This document shows positions 1-5,913 of a stretch of 6,318 nucleotides of DNA, piece by piece. Origin of the DNA: DASTQL01 sp035761805 (GTDB taxonomy: Bacteria; Actinomycetota; Actinomycetes; Jiangellales; Jiangellaceae); NCBI GenBank assembly GCA_035761805.1, contig DASTQL010000209.1:1-6318 (forward strand). Direction: 5' to 3'. Position numbers and translations under genes: made by a program. The notes beneath the pieces are model-generated. The model saw nothing but the letters and a program-made list of their open reading frames with translations. It searched no databases and was not told the origin of the DNA. Position 1 is the first letter of the stretch, and each line of letters starts with the position of its first letter.

Positions 1-1084
1 CGATGGGCAGGCCGGCGTGCAGGTACTCGAGGTACTTGGTCACCAGGGAGATCTCGTGGTTGAGCCGGTGGAGCAGGGGGACCACCCCGACGTCCGCGCC
101 GGCCAGATAGCCCACGACGTCCTGCGCGGGGACGTACGGGAGCACGTGCAGGCGGTCGGACGTTCCGGCGGCGGTCGCCCGGGAGACCACGTCGGCCAGA
201 CCCGGGTCATCGGGTCGGGCCACGAGCGCGACGTGCGCCGTCGGGAGCAGCGCCAAGACGTCGACGAGCGTCTCGACGCCGCGTTGCGGGGCGCAGCCGC
301 CGCTGTAGACGAGGAGCGGGACCCCGCGGTCGAGACCCGCCGCCTCGCGGACGTCAGGTGCCGGTCGACGGCCCTGGCCGACGAGGGGTGCGTTCAGGAC
401 GACGGCCGGCTCATCGAGCAGCCGGTGGTCTGCCTGCAGCATCCTGGCCAGGGTCTCGCTCACGGTGATGACGGCGTCGGCCTCCCGGATGAACTCGTCC
501 TGCAGGCCGGTCACCATCCGTCGCCGCACCACACCCCGGAGGCCGCCGGCGTCCCGCGCGGCTGTCGCCGCGACGTACTCGTGCGCGTCGAGCACCCAGC
601 CCGTCGGGTGCCCCCGCGCCCGCAGTGCCGCCACACTCCTCGCCGCCAGGGAGACCGTGTGGCGGTCGTGGGCGTGCACGACGTGCGGGCGCAGGTCCTC
701 CAATGCGGGGGCCATCGCGAGCTCGAAGTCCTGCACCCAGGGGTCGAGCAGCCGCCACGCGCCGTACCGCAGCCTCGACCCCCGGCCGCCGTGACCGGCG
801 ATCGCGTCCCGACGACCCAGGGTCTCGCGCGCCTGGCGCCGCAGGGTCCTCGCCGCCGGGGTCCGCTCCCGACGCGCGAGGGCGGGCGGCACCGGGAGGA
901 GCACGACCTCCGCCCCGGGCAGGTCGGGCAGCTCGATGCGGTGGTGCTCCGTCGTGGGGGATCTCCCGAGCACCTGGACCCGGAACCCCGCCTCCACGGC
1001 GGCCGACGCGCAACGGAGGACCCGTGAGTCGCCGGTGACCGCGTTGTTGACCACCATCGCCAGGCGGGGGCCGTCCTCCGTCAC
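1..1084 (-). CDS. GT4-family glycosyltransferase, partial (C-terminus beyond left edge)
   Basis: This frame stays open from a GTG start at 1084 to the left edge, giving 361 residues with no stop. It probably transfers a sugar from a nucleotide donor to a lipid-linked glycan at the cytoplasmic face of the membrane. The N-terminal Rossmann half opens with VVNNAVTGDSRVLRCA (about residues 11-26), the 'GD-x-RV' signature of many actinobacterial GT4 enzymes. VVHAHDRH follows at 135-142, LDAHEY at 165-170 and ITVSE at 206-210. The donor-binding half begins near LLVYSGG (257-263) and reaches the typical loop NHEISLVTKYLEYLHAGLPI (342-361), where the GT4 E-x7-E region is expected. Only the last helices should be missing. 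The start overlaps the stop of the preceding GT4 gene by four bases (GTGA), and a GAAGG Shine-Dalgarno-like sequence lies nine bases upstream. An ATG at codon 10 (1057) is an alternative start. The fold is clear, but donor and acceptor cannot be told. Confidence 0.85.
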   Translation of the reverse strand, partial: MTEDGPRLAMVVNNAVTGDSRVLRCASAAVEAGFRVQVLGRSPTTEHHRIELPDLPGAEVVLLPVPPALARRERTPAARTLRRQARETLGRRDAIAGHGGRGSRLRYGAWRLLDPWVQDFELAMAPALEDLRPHVVHAHDRHTVSLAARSVAALRARGHPTGWVLDAHEYVAATAARDAGGLRGVVRRRMVTGLQDEFIREADAVITVSETLARMLQADHRLLDEPAVVLNAPLVGQGRRPAPDVREAAGLDRGVPLLVYSGGCAPQRGVETLVDVLALLPTAHVALVARPDDPGLADVVSRATAAGTSDRLHVLPYVPAQDVVGYLAGADVGVVPLLHRLNHEISLVTKYLEYLHAGLPI

Positions 1085-1098
1085 CGCCGCAGACCTTC
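1081..1098 (-). promoter_or_regulatory. Coupled start: Shine-Dalgarno and GTGA overlap, GT4 to GT4
   Basis: GAAGG (1098-1094, minus strand) lies nine bases before GTG at 1084, which overlaps the stop of the preceding GT4 (GTGA, 1084-1081). This supports the GTG over the ATG nine codons further in. Confidence 0.6.
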
Positions 1099-2247
1099 GT
1101 AGGCATCCAGGAGCACGGTCTCGTCCCGCGCCCAGCTCAGCTCGGCCCGAGCCGCCACGACGTTGCTCACGAGCTGGGTGTGGTCCCCGACCACCGTAGC
1201 GACCGCGTCGGCGAAGGACGCCGGGTCGCCGGGACGGTAGAGCACGCCCAGCCGGTGCCGGCGCACGACGCGGGCGATCTCTGGCAGGTCCGCCGCGACG
1301 ACGGGCGTGCCCGCGCGGACGGCGTGGAACAGCTTGTTGGGCAGGGCCAGCCGGTGGTTGTCGCAGGAGTCGGTCAAGGTCACGGCGGCGATCCCGAGCC
1401 GCCGGTAGACGTCATCGACCTCGTCGACGGGCAGCGCCGGTAATACGTCCACCCCCGAGCCGGGAAGCCGCCGCTCGTACGCGTGGTCCGCGGGTCCCAC
1501 GAGCACCGTCCGAAGGCCGGCCAGGTGCCGGCGCGACGCCACCAGGACGGTCTCCAGGTCACGGCCCGGCCCGATCCGCCCCGCGTAGACGATGCCCTGC
1601 GGAGGCGACACCGCGGACGGCTCGTCCCCACGCACCGGGAAGGTGTTGCGCACCACCCGGACGTCGGGCAACCCTCCGGCACGCAACCGTTCGGCGATCC
1701 CCTCGCTGACCGTGAGCACCACCTCGGCGCGCCGCGCCGTCCGGAGCTCGAGGGCGGCCTGCCGCCGCGAGCCCACCGGCGTCGGTCGACCTGGCAGCTG
1801 CCGCCCCGACCAGAGCTCGTGGGCGTCGTAGACCATCGGAACGTCCCGGAGCGCGGCCACGGAGCCCGCGAGTTCGATGGTGTTGAGGTCGTGGGCGTGC
1901 ACCACGTCGACCGGCAGGTCCGCCACGAGCCTCCCGGCGTCGCGACGCCAGACCGCCTCGACCCGGGCTCGGTGCTCGGGGAGCAGCGCCCACCGCGCCG
2001 CCTGCTCGACGGTCGACGGCATCCGGCGGCCACGCCCACCAGATCTTTCGGCGGATGCGCGCCCGACCGCCAGCCCGCCGGGGCGGCCCGCGTCGACCGC
2101 CGCGACGCCGTCGGGCGGCTGGTACCCGGCAGGGACGCCTCTCCCGACGACGGTGACCTCGTGCCCCGCCGAGGCGAGCGACGCCGCCTCCCGCTCGACC
2201 CGGGCATCCCCCGCCACCGGGGACTGGACCAGGGCGAGGATTCTCAA
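1081..2247 (-). CDS. GT4-family glycosyltransferase
   Basis: This gene encodes a 388-residue GT-B fold glycosyltransferase, a normal full length for GT4. It is likely a cytosolic or membrane-peripheral enzyme that adds one sugar to the growing repeat unit. From the chosen start, residues 1-40 carry the first Rossmann unit (RILALVQSPVAGDARVEREA, ending near VTVVGRG). VHAHD lies at 116-120, YDAHE at 140-144 and LTVSEG at 178-183. The inter-domain linker is VVRNTFP (198-204), and the second Rossmann domain starts at GIVYAGRIGPGRDLE (218-232). The donor-site loop LPNKLFHAVRAGTPVV spans 302-317. The frame extends 57 codons further upstream, but that part is Gly/Arg/Pro-rich, overlaps the GT2 gene and lacks homology-like content. 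I therefore chose the TTG at 2247, just before the conserved RILALVQ strand and overlapping the GT2 stop as TTGA. Leu269 is encoded by TTA (1443-1441), very rare in such GC-rich DNA. Substrates are unknown. Confidence 0.88.
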   Translation of the reverse strand: MRILALVQSPVAGDARVEREAASLASAGHEVTVVGRGVPAGYQPPDGVAAVDAGRPGGLAVGRASAERSGGRGRRMPSTVEQAARWALLPEHRARVEAVWRRDAGRLVADLPVDVVHAHDLNTIELAGSVAALRDVPMVYDAHELWSGRQLPGRPTPVGSRRQAALELRTARRAEVVLTVSEGIAERLRAGGLPDVRVVRNTFPVRGDEPSAVSPPQGIVYAGRIGPGRDLETVLVASRRHLAGLRTVLVGPADHAYERRLPGSGVDVLPALPVDEVDDVYRRLGIAAVTLTDSCDNHRLALPNKLFHAVRAGTPVVAADLPEIARVVRRHRLGVLYRPGDPASFADAVATVVGDHTQLVSNVVAARAELSWARDETVLLDAYEGLRR

Positions 2248-2261
2248 CCGCCCCCCGCTCC
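2244..2261 (-). promoter_or_regulatory. Coupled start: TTGA overlap, GT2 to GT4
   Basis: The minus strand reads GGAG (2261-2258), ten bases of G-rich spacer, then TTG at 2247 overlapping the GT2 stop TGA (TTGA, 2247-2244). No ATG or GTG lies in frame between this point and the conserved first beta-strand. The rare TTG codon is therefore the likely start, depending on coupling to the upstream gene. Confidence 0.6.
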
Positions 2262-3272
2262 GCGGAGGAAGCCCAACCCCCAGCTCAGGTGCATCGTCGA
2301 GAGCACGAGTGGCAACCAGGCCCGGGCCCGGGCCGGCAGGCCCTGGCCCGCCACCACGGAGCCACCCGCGACCAGGGCGCCGTAGCCCAGGGGCGCGACC
2401 AGGCCCACGACCGCCCATCTCGGGCCCCCTGCGGCAGCGACCAGCCCCAGCGCCGAGCCCACGGTCACCAGCACGACCGTCAGGGGTGCGGCCAGGTATC
2501 GCGGGCTCGCGGTGTCCGGGTACCGACGGAGCACCTCACGCCGCCACTGACCGGTGCGGTAGAATTGACGCGCCAGGGCACGCGGTGAGGACCGGGGGCG
2601 GTACGAGACCCGCAGGTCGGGCGAGAACCACACCGTTCCCCCCGCAGCCCGGATCCGGTGGTTGAGCTCCCAGTCCTGGGCGCGGGTGAACCGCTCGTCG
2701 AAGCCGCCGAGGCGCTCGAGGACCTGGCGGCGGAAGACGCCCAGGTAGACGGTCTCGGCCGGCCCGGGTTCCCCGCCGACGTGGAAGCGCGCCCCGCCGA
2801 TGCCCAGACGGCTGCTCATCGCGCGGGCGACGGCCTGCTCGAACGGCGTCACCCCCCGTGGGTCCATGATCCCGCCGACGTTGTCGGCCGCCGTCTGCTG
2901 GAGCACCTCGACGGCCCGCCGGATGTACCCGCGCGGCAGGACCGAGTGGCCGTCGACCCTGACCACAACCGGGTGGGTGGTCGCCGCGATCGCAGCGTTG
3001 AGCCCAGACGCCGTCCGCCCGGATGCGTTGTCGACGGTCCGCACCCGGGGATCCTCCGCCGTGAGCCGAGCCGCGACCGCCGCCGTCCCGTCCTTGGACG
3101 GGGCCACCGCCAGGACGACCTCGAGAGGCCCCGCGTACTCCTGCGCGAGCACCCGGCGGACAGCGGTCTCGAGGTGCCGCTCCTCGTCGAGGACCGGCAT
3201 GACGACCGACACGCCCGGCCACTGCTGCCCGGCCGAGGGTTCGGAGGTCGGGTCGGCGAGCGGACGCGTCAC
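2244..3272 (-). CDS. GT2-family glycosyltransferase, ExoA-like, membrane-anchored
   Basis: This gene encodes a 342-residue inverting GT-A glycosyltransferase, resembling ExoA of succinoglycan synthesis and the many actinobacterial GT2 proteins annotated after it. The catalytic domain begins with VSVVMPVLDEERHLE (about residues 21-35) and a KDGT donor-site element near 60. A DxD-type site, VDGHS, follows at 106-110 and the acceptor/base motif AQDWELNHRIRAAGG at 198-212. A conserved block FYRTGQWRREVLRRYPDTASPRYLAAP leads into three hydrophobic segments (about 261-281, 285-310 and 319-336) that should fix the enzyme in the membrane. It probably adds a sugar to an undecaprenyl-linked intermediate. 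The frame is open to 3320, but those 16 extra codons overlap the dehydrogenase. The GTG at 3272 shares GTGA with the dehydrogenase stop and has GAGGGAG ten bases upstream, so I take it as the start. Donor sugar and linkage are not predictable from sequence. Confidence 0.9.
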   Translation of the reverse strand: MTRPLADPTSEPSAGQQWPGVSVVMPVLDEERHLETAVRRVLAQEYAGPLEVVLAVAPSKDGTAAVAARLTAEDPRVRTVDNASGRTASGLNAAIAATTHPVVVRVDGHSVLPRGYIRRAVEVLQQTAADNVGGIMDPRGVTPFEQAVARAMSSRLGIGGARFHVGGEPGPAETVYLGVFRRQVLERLGGFDERFTRAQDWELNHRIRAAGGTVWFSPDLRVSYRPRSSPRALARQFYRTGQWRREVLRRYPDTASPRYLAAPLTVVLVTVGSALGLVAAAGGPRWAVVGLVAPLGYGALVAGGSVVAGQGLPARARAWLPLVLSTMHLSWGLGFLRGAGGG

Positions 3273-3289
3273 CGCGTGGACGCTCCCTC
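3269..3289 (-). promoter_or_regulatory. Coupled start: Shine-Dalgarno and GTGA overlap, dehydrogenase to GT2
   Basis: On the minus strand GAGGGAG (3289-3283) sits ten bases before GTG at 3272. The GTG shares two bases with the TGA of the dehydrogenase (GTGA, 3272-3269). This decides the GT2 start and suggests re-initiation by the ribosome that has just ended the dehydrogenase. Confidence 0.7.
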
Positions 3290-4576
3290 GCCGATCACGA
3301 TGCGGGTCAGACCGCGCCACCGGTCCGGGTCCGTGACGCCGCGACCGTCGACCAGGACCTTGGCCCCGGGAACGTCTACCGGCTCGAGCTCGCGGTACCG
3401 CGCGTGGTCGGCCTGCACGACGGCGGCCTCGACCGGCGTGGTCCCCAGGTGGTAGGGCTCGAACCCGAGGGCGGTCAGCTCGGCGTCGTCGTACAACGGG
3501 TCCTCCACCACGACGCGCGCGCCTCTGGCCGTGAGGGCCGCGACCGTGGGGAAGACACCGGAGAACGCGGTCTCCTTCACGCCGCCCCGGTAGGCCGCGC
3601 CCAGCACGGCGACGACCCTGCCGTCGAGCGATCCCATCGCGCGCTCGAGCATGCCGACGGCGTATTCCGGCATCGCGGCATTGGCCTCACGAGCCGCCCG
3701 CACGACCGTGGCCTGCGGATCGGTCCAGAGGTAGAGCCTGGGGTAGACGGGGATGCAGTGCCCACCCACCGCGATCCCCGGCTGGTGGATGTGGCTGTAG
3801 GGCTGCGAGTTCGACGCCCGGATCACGGCGTGGACGTCGATGTCGTGCGCCCCGGCGAACCGGGCGAACTGGTTCGCCAGGCCGATGTTGACGTCCCGGT
3901 AGGTGGTCTCGGCCAGCTTGGCCATCTCCGCGGCCTCCGCGCTGCCGAGATCCCACACGCCGTTTCCCTCCGGGAGGTCGGGCCGGTCGTCGAAACCGAG
4001 GACGCTCTCGTAGAAGCCGCGTGCCCGCCGGGCACCCTCGGCGGACAGGCCCCCGATCAGCTTCGGGTAGCGACGAAGGTCGGCGAACACCCGGCCGGTG
4101 AGGACCCGCTCGGGGGAGAAGACCAGGTGGAAGTCGACGCCCTCGGTCAGGCCCGACCCCGCCTCCAGCATGGGGCCCCATCGGTCTCTCGTCGTTCCGA
4201 CCGGCAGGGTCGTCTCGTACGAGACCAGCGTGCCCGGTGTGAGGTTCGCTGCGATGTCCTTCGTGGCAGAGTCCATCGCCCGGAAGTCCGGCTCCCCTGT
4301 CTCCTCGTCGACGAACAGGGGCACCACCACGACCACGGCGTCTGCCGAGGGCACGGCGTCGGAGTAGTCCGTGGTGGCCCGGAGCCGGTCGTCGGCCCGG
4401 ACGGCGGTGAGCTTGGCAGCGAGTCCGTCCTCGCCCGGGAAGGGCTCCACCCCGTCGTTCACGGAAGCAACGGTGGTCTCGTCGACGTCCACTCCGACCA
4501 CGTCGTGGCCTCGATCCGCGAACTGGACGGCCAGCGGGAGGCCGATCTTGCCCAGGGCGATCACAGCGATCCTCAC
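3269..4576 (-). CDS. UDP-ManNAc-type nucleotide-sugar dehydrogenase (WecC-like)
   Basis: This 435-residue protein has the full UDP-glucose/GDP-mannose dehydrogenase architecture. It should oxidise a UDP-hexosamine at C6 with two NAD+ in the cytosol. UDP-ManNAc to UDP-ManNAcA is the best guess because wecB lies beside it. The NAD-binding domain starts RIAVIALGKIGLPLA (2-16), with the acidic adenosine-ribose residue in GVDVDE (28-33). The substrate half has ETTLPVGTT (121-129), FSPERV (153-158) and the helix AKLAETTYRDVNIGLANQ (219-236) with Lys220 and Asn230. The catalytic cysteine is Cys274 in GIAVGGHCIPVYP; GGHC is typical of the UDP-ManNAc/WecC branch, unlike GGSCFPKD of UDP-glucose dehydrogenases. 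Two features are unusual: the first Gly of the dinucleotide-binding loop is Ala8, and the C-terminal FKP..D.R.S signature is replaced by AYRGGVKETAFS (328-339). The start is GTG with AGAGG six bases upstream. It is the first gene of the leftward operon and is divergent from wecB. The class is firm, the exact substrate less so. Confidence 0.88.
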   Translation of the reverse strand: MRIAVIALGKIGLPLAVQFADRGHDVVGVDVDETTVASVNDGVEPFPGEDGLAAKLTAVRADDRLRATTDYSDAVPSADAVVVVVPLFVDEETGEPDFRAMDSATKDIAANLTPGTLVSYETTLPVGTTRDRWGPMLEAGSGLTEGVDFHLVFSPERVLTGRVFADLRRYPKLIGGLSAEGARRARGFYESVLGFDDRPDLPEGNGVWDLGSAEAAEMAKLAETTYRDVNIGLANQFARFAGAHDIDVHAVIRASNSQPYSHIHQPGIAVGGHCIPVYPRLYLWTDPQATVVRAAREANAAMPEYAVGMLERAMGSLDGRVVAVLGAAYRGGVKETAFSGVFPTVAALTARGARVVVEDPLYDDAELTALGFEPYHLGTTPVEAAVVQADHARYRELEPVDVPGAKVLVDGRGVTDPDRWRGLTRIVIGEGASTR

Positions 4577-4582
4577 GACATG

Positions 4583-4587
4583 CCTCT
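4583..4587 (-). promoter_or_regulatory. Ribosome binding site of the dehydrogenase
   Basis: AGAGG on the minus strand lies six bases before GTG 4576. An ATG at 4581-4579 between them is out of frame and stops after two codons, so it is not the start. Confidence 0.55.
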
Positions 4588-4595
4588 ACCGGGTG

Positions 4596-4630
4596 GGGGG
4601 CGGGGAGCCCGGATAGGCTACCCCGCGCCC
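4596..4630. repeat. Imperfect dyad in the divergent promoter region
   Basis: GCGGGG (4600-4605) and AGCC (4606-4609) pair with GGCT (4616-4619) and CCCCGC (4621-4626), leaving a six-base centre and one bulged A at 4620. GGG (4596-4598) and CCC (4628-4630) extend it past one mismatch. The dyad covers the candidate -10 hexamers of both strands, so it could be an operator, or a hairpin in one of the leaders. G and C runs make chance dyads likely in such DNA, so confidence is low. Confidence 0.35.
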
Positions 4631-4660
4631 GGCGGAGCGCCCGTCGAGGCGGGACAGGAC

Positions 4661-4664
4661 AGGA
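4661..4664 (+). promoter_or_regulatory. Ribosome binding site of wecB
   Basis: AGGA (inside a repeated ACAGGACAGGAC tract) lies eight bases before GTG 4673. This favours the GTG over the ATG at 4682, which would delete the conserved first residues of the beta-strand. Confidence 0.55.
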
Positions 4665-4672
4665 CGCCCGGT

Positions 4673-5794
4673 GTGAAGGTCATGAGCGTGGTCGGTGCGC
4701 GGCCGCAGTTCGTCAAGCTGGCGCCGGTCGCCGAGGCGTTCGCCCGCAGCAGCCACGATCACGTCATCGTGCACACCGGCCAGCACTACGACTCCCTCAT
4801 GTCCGACGTGTTCTTCGCCGACCTGCGGATCCCGTCCCCGGACGTCCACCTCGGGGTGGGGTCGGGAAGTCACGGCGTCCAGACGGGATCGATGCTGGCC
4901 GCGATGGACACGGTGATCGACGAGCACCGGCCGGACTGGGTGCTCGTCTACGGCGACACGAACTCCACCCTGGCCGGGGCACTGTCCGCGGTGAAGCTGC
5001 ACGTCAGGGTGGCGCACCTGGAGGCAGGGCTCCGCTCGTTCAACCGCCGCATGCCGGAGGAGCACAACCGCGTGCTCACCGACCACGCGGCCGACCTCCT
5101 GCTTGCCCCCACGAGGGCGGCGATGGGCCACTTGGACCGGGAGGGACTTGCCGCCCGGGCGGTCCTCGTCGGTGACGTGATGACCGACGTCTGCCTCCGG
5201 GTGCGGGACGCGGTCGCGGGGGGGCCGGTGCCCGACGCCGTGCCCGCCGACCTCGTCGGGCGGCCGTTCCTGGTCGCGACCCTGCACCGCGCGGACAACA
5301 CCGACGACCCCGTGCGTCTGGGAGCCATCGTCGACGCCGTGGCGGGTCTGCCCGTGCCCGTCCTCCTGCTGGCTCATCCCCGTCTCGTCGCCCGCGCGCA
5401 GGAGCACGGCCTGGTGCTCGACCGGGGAGCGATCCGGCTCGGCCGGCCGCTGCCGTACCCGCAGATGGTCGCGGCGATCATGGCGTCGACGGGAGTCCTC
5501 ACCGACTCGGGGGGCCTCCAGAAGGAGGCCTTCCTCCTCGACCGGCCGTGCACCACGTTGCGGTCGGAGACGGAGTGGACGGAGACCCTCGACGGCGGCT
5601 GGAACGTGCTGGTGGACGATCTTGCCCGCCTGCCCGAGGCGGTCGCCCGAGTCACGCCGGACGGTGCAAAGCCGACGCCGTTCGGGGACGGAGCGGCTGC
5701 GCACCAGGTCGTGCGCGCTCTGGAGTCCGGCGGCCCTGGCGACAGTCGTCCGCCGGCCCCCAATGATCACGGCAGCCGCGTAGGTGGGTGCTGA
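4673..5794 (+). CDS. wecB: UDP-N-acetylglucosamine 2-epimerase, non-hydrolysing
   Basis: This gene encodes a 373-residue cytosolic enzyme of the WecB family, which interconverts UDP-GlcNAc and UDP-ManNAc. The N-terminus MKVMSVVGARPQFVKLAPV is the family hallmark. HTGQHYD is at 34-40, GDTNSTLAG at 94-102, HLEAGLRSFNRRMPEEHNR at 115-133, TLHRADN at 203-209 and DSGGLQKEAFLLDRP at 278-292. The residues matching the E. coli catalytic set are Asp95, Glu117, Glu130 and His205. Length is as expected, but the family core ends near residue 352. The last 21 residues (SGGPGDSRPPAPNDHGSRVGGC) look non-conserved, and most are encoded by the left arm of the large palindrome. The GTG start is chosen because it gives the full first beta-strand and has AGGA eight bases upstream. 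An open frame continuing upstream to 3404 is antisense to the dehydrogenase and is not part of the protein. The gene is divergent from the dehydrogenase that should use its product, and convergent with the LCP gene. Confidence 0.95.
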   Translation: MKVMSVVGARPQFVKLAPVAEAFARSSHDHVIVHTGQHYDSLMSDVFFADLRIPSPDVHLGVGSGSHGVQTGSMLAAMDTVIDEHRPDWVLVYGDTNSTLAGALSAVKLHVRVAHLEAGLRSFNRRMPEEHNRVLTDHAADLLLAPTRAAMGHLDREGLAARAVLVGDVMTDVCLRVRDAVAGGPVPDAVPADLVGRPFLVATLHRADNTDDPVRLGAIVDAVAGLPVPVLLLAHPRLVARAQEHGLVLDRGAIRLGRPLPYPQMVAAIMASTGVLTDSGGLQKEAFLLDRPCTTLRSETEWTETLDGGWNVLVDDLARLPEAVARVTPDGAKPTPFGDGAAAHQVVRALESGGPGDSRPPAPNDHGSRVGGC

Positions 5795-5850
5795 GCCAGG
5801 TGCATTCACCGCGGCACGCAACCATATGCGCGGCTGCCGTGATCATTGGG
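5759..5850. terminator. Large palindrome with perfect 22-bp arms, possible bidirectional terminator
   Basis: Positions 5759-5780 are the exact reverse complement of 5829-5850; the shared core is TGATCACGGCAGCCGCG. Pairing continues inward through 5781-5791 with 5818-5828, with two mismatches and two G-T wobbles. That gives about a 33-position stem around a 26-base loop, which holds a further small hairpin (GGTG-CATT-CACC, 5799-5810). It lies between convergent genes, where a two-way transcription stop is expected, but neither side has a T run as in a classical Rho-independent terminator. The left arm lies inside wecB coding sequence, and the wecB stop codon (5792-5794) is at the start of the loop. 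It could instead be a small palindromic mobile or dispersed repeat. The repeat is certain, its role is not. A weaker five-bp hairpin (5867-5871 with 5882-5886) lies closer to the LCP stop. Confidence 0.6.
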
Positions 5851-5913
5851 CCCAGCCGACCCGCACCCTGGTCGCCGGGCCCCAGGCCCTGCGACGGATC
5901 CGGCCGGCAGTCG

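Larger units (their letters stand above)
4577..4672. promoter_or_regulatory. Divergent intergenic region with probable back-to-back promoters
   Basis: These 96 bases separate the GTG of the leftward dehydrogenase operon from the GTG of wecB, so they must hold the promoters of both units unless transcripts come from further away. A TAGGCT hexamer (4614-4619, plus strand) and its near mirror TAGCCT (4620-4615, minus strand) both match the actinobacterial -10 pattern TAnnnT. They lie about 54 and 39 bases before the respective start codons. I see no convincing -35 TTGAC element at the proper distance for either strand. The promoter location is therefore an inference from gene order plus a weak motif. 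Confidence 0.45.

Noticed and set aside
17..1027. 336-codon + strand open frame
   Set aside because: It is antisense to a GT4 frame that reads cleanly to the window edge with recognisable motifs. The + strand product is low-complexity Arg/Gly/Pro/His-rich.
411..1106. 231-codon minus-strand frame at the place of the first GT4
   Set aside because: Its product is an Arg/Gly/Pro/Ala repeat-like shadow. The neighbouring minus-strand frame starting at 1084 gives a proper GT4 protein.
2248..2418. 57-residue N-terminal extension of the 1081-2247 GT4
   Set aside because: It overlaps the GT2 C-terminal membrane segments in another frame and is Gly/Pro/Arg-rich. The GT4 fold begins at the TTG start that overlaps the GT2 stop.
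2566..2571. TTGACG hexamer resembling a -35 element, + strand
   Set aside because: It lies inside GT2 coding sequence, has no -10-like hexamer at 16-18 bases and no + strand gene follows.
3404..4672. Long + strand open frame continuing in frame into wecB, adding over 420 residues
   Set aside because: It is antisense to the dehydrogenase, which has all its family motifs. The extra protein is Gly/Arg/Asp/His-rich with no recognisable domain. WecB proteins begin exactly at MKVMSVVGARPQ.
4586..5821. 411-codon minus-strand open frame opposite wecB
   Set aside because: It mirrors wecB in a GC-rich sequence. The product is rich in Arg/His/Val/Gly with no family motif, while wecB on the other strand carries every catalytic motif.
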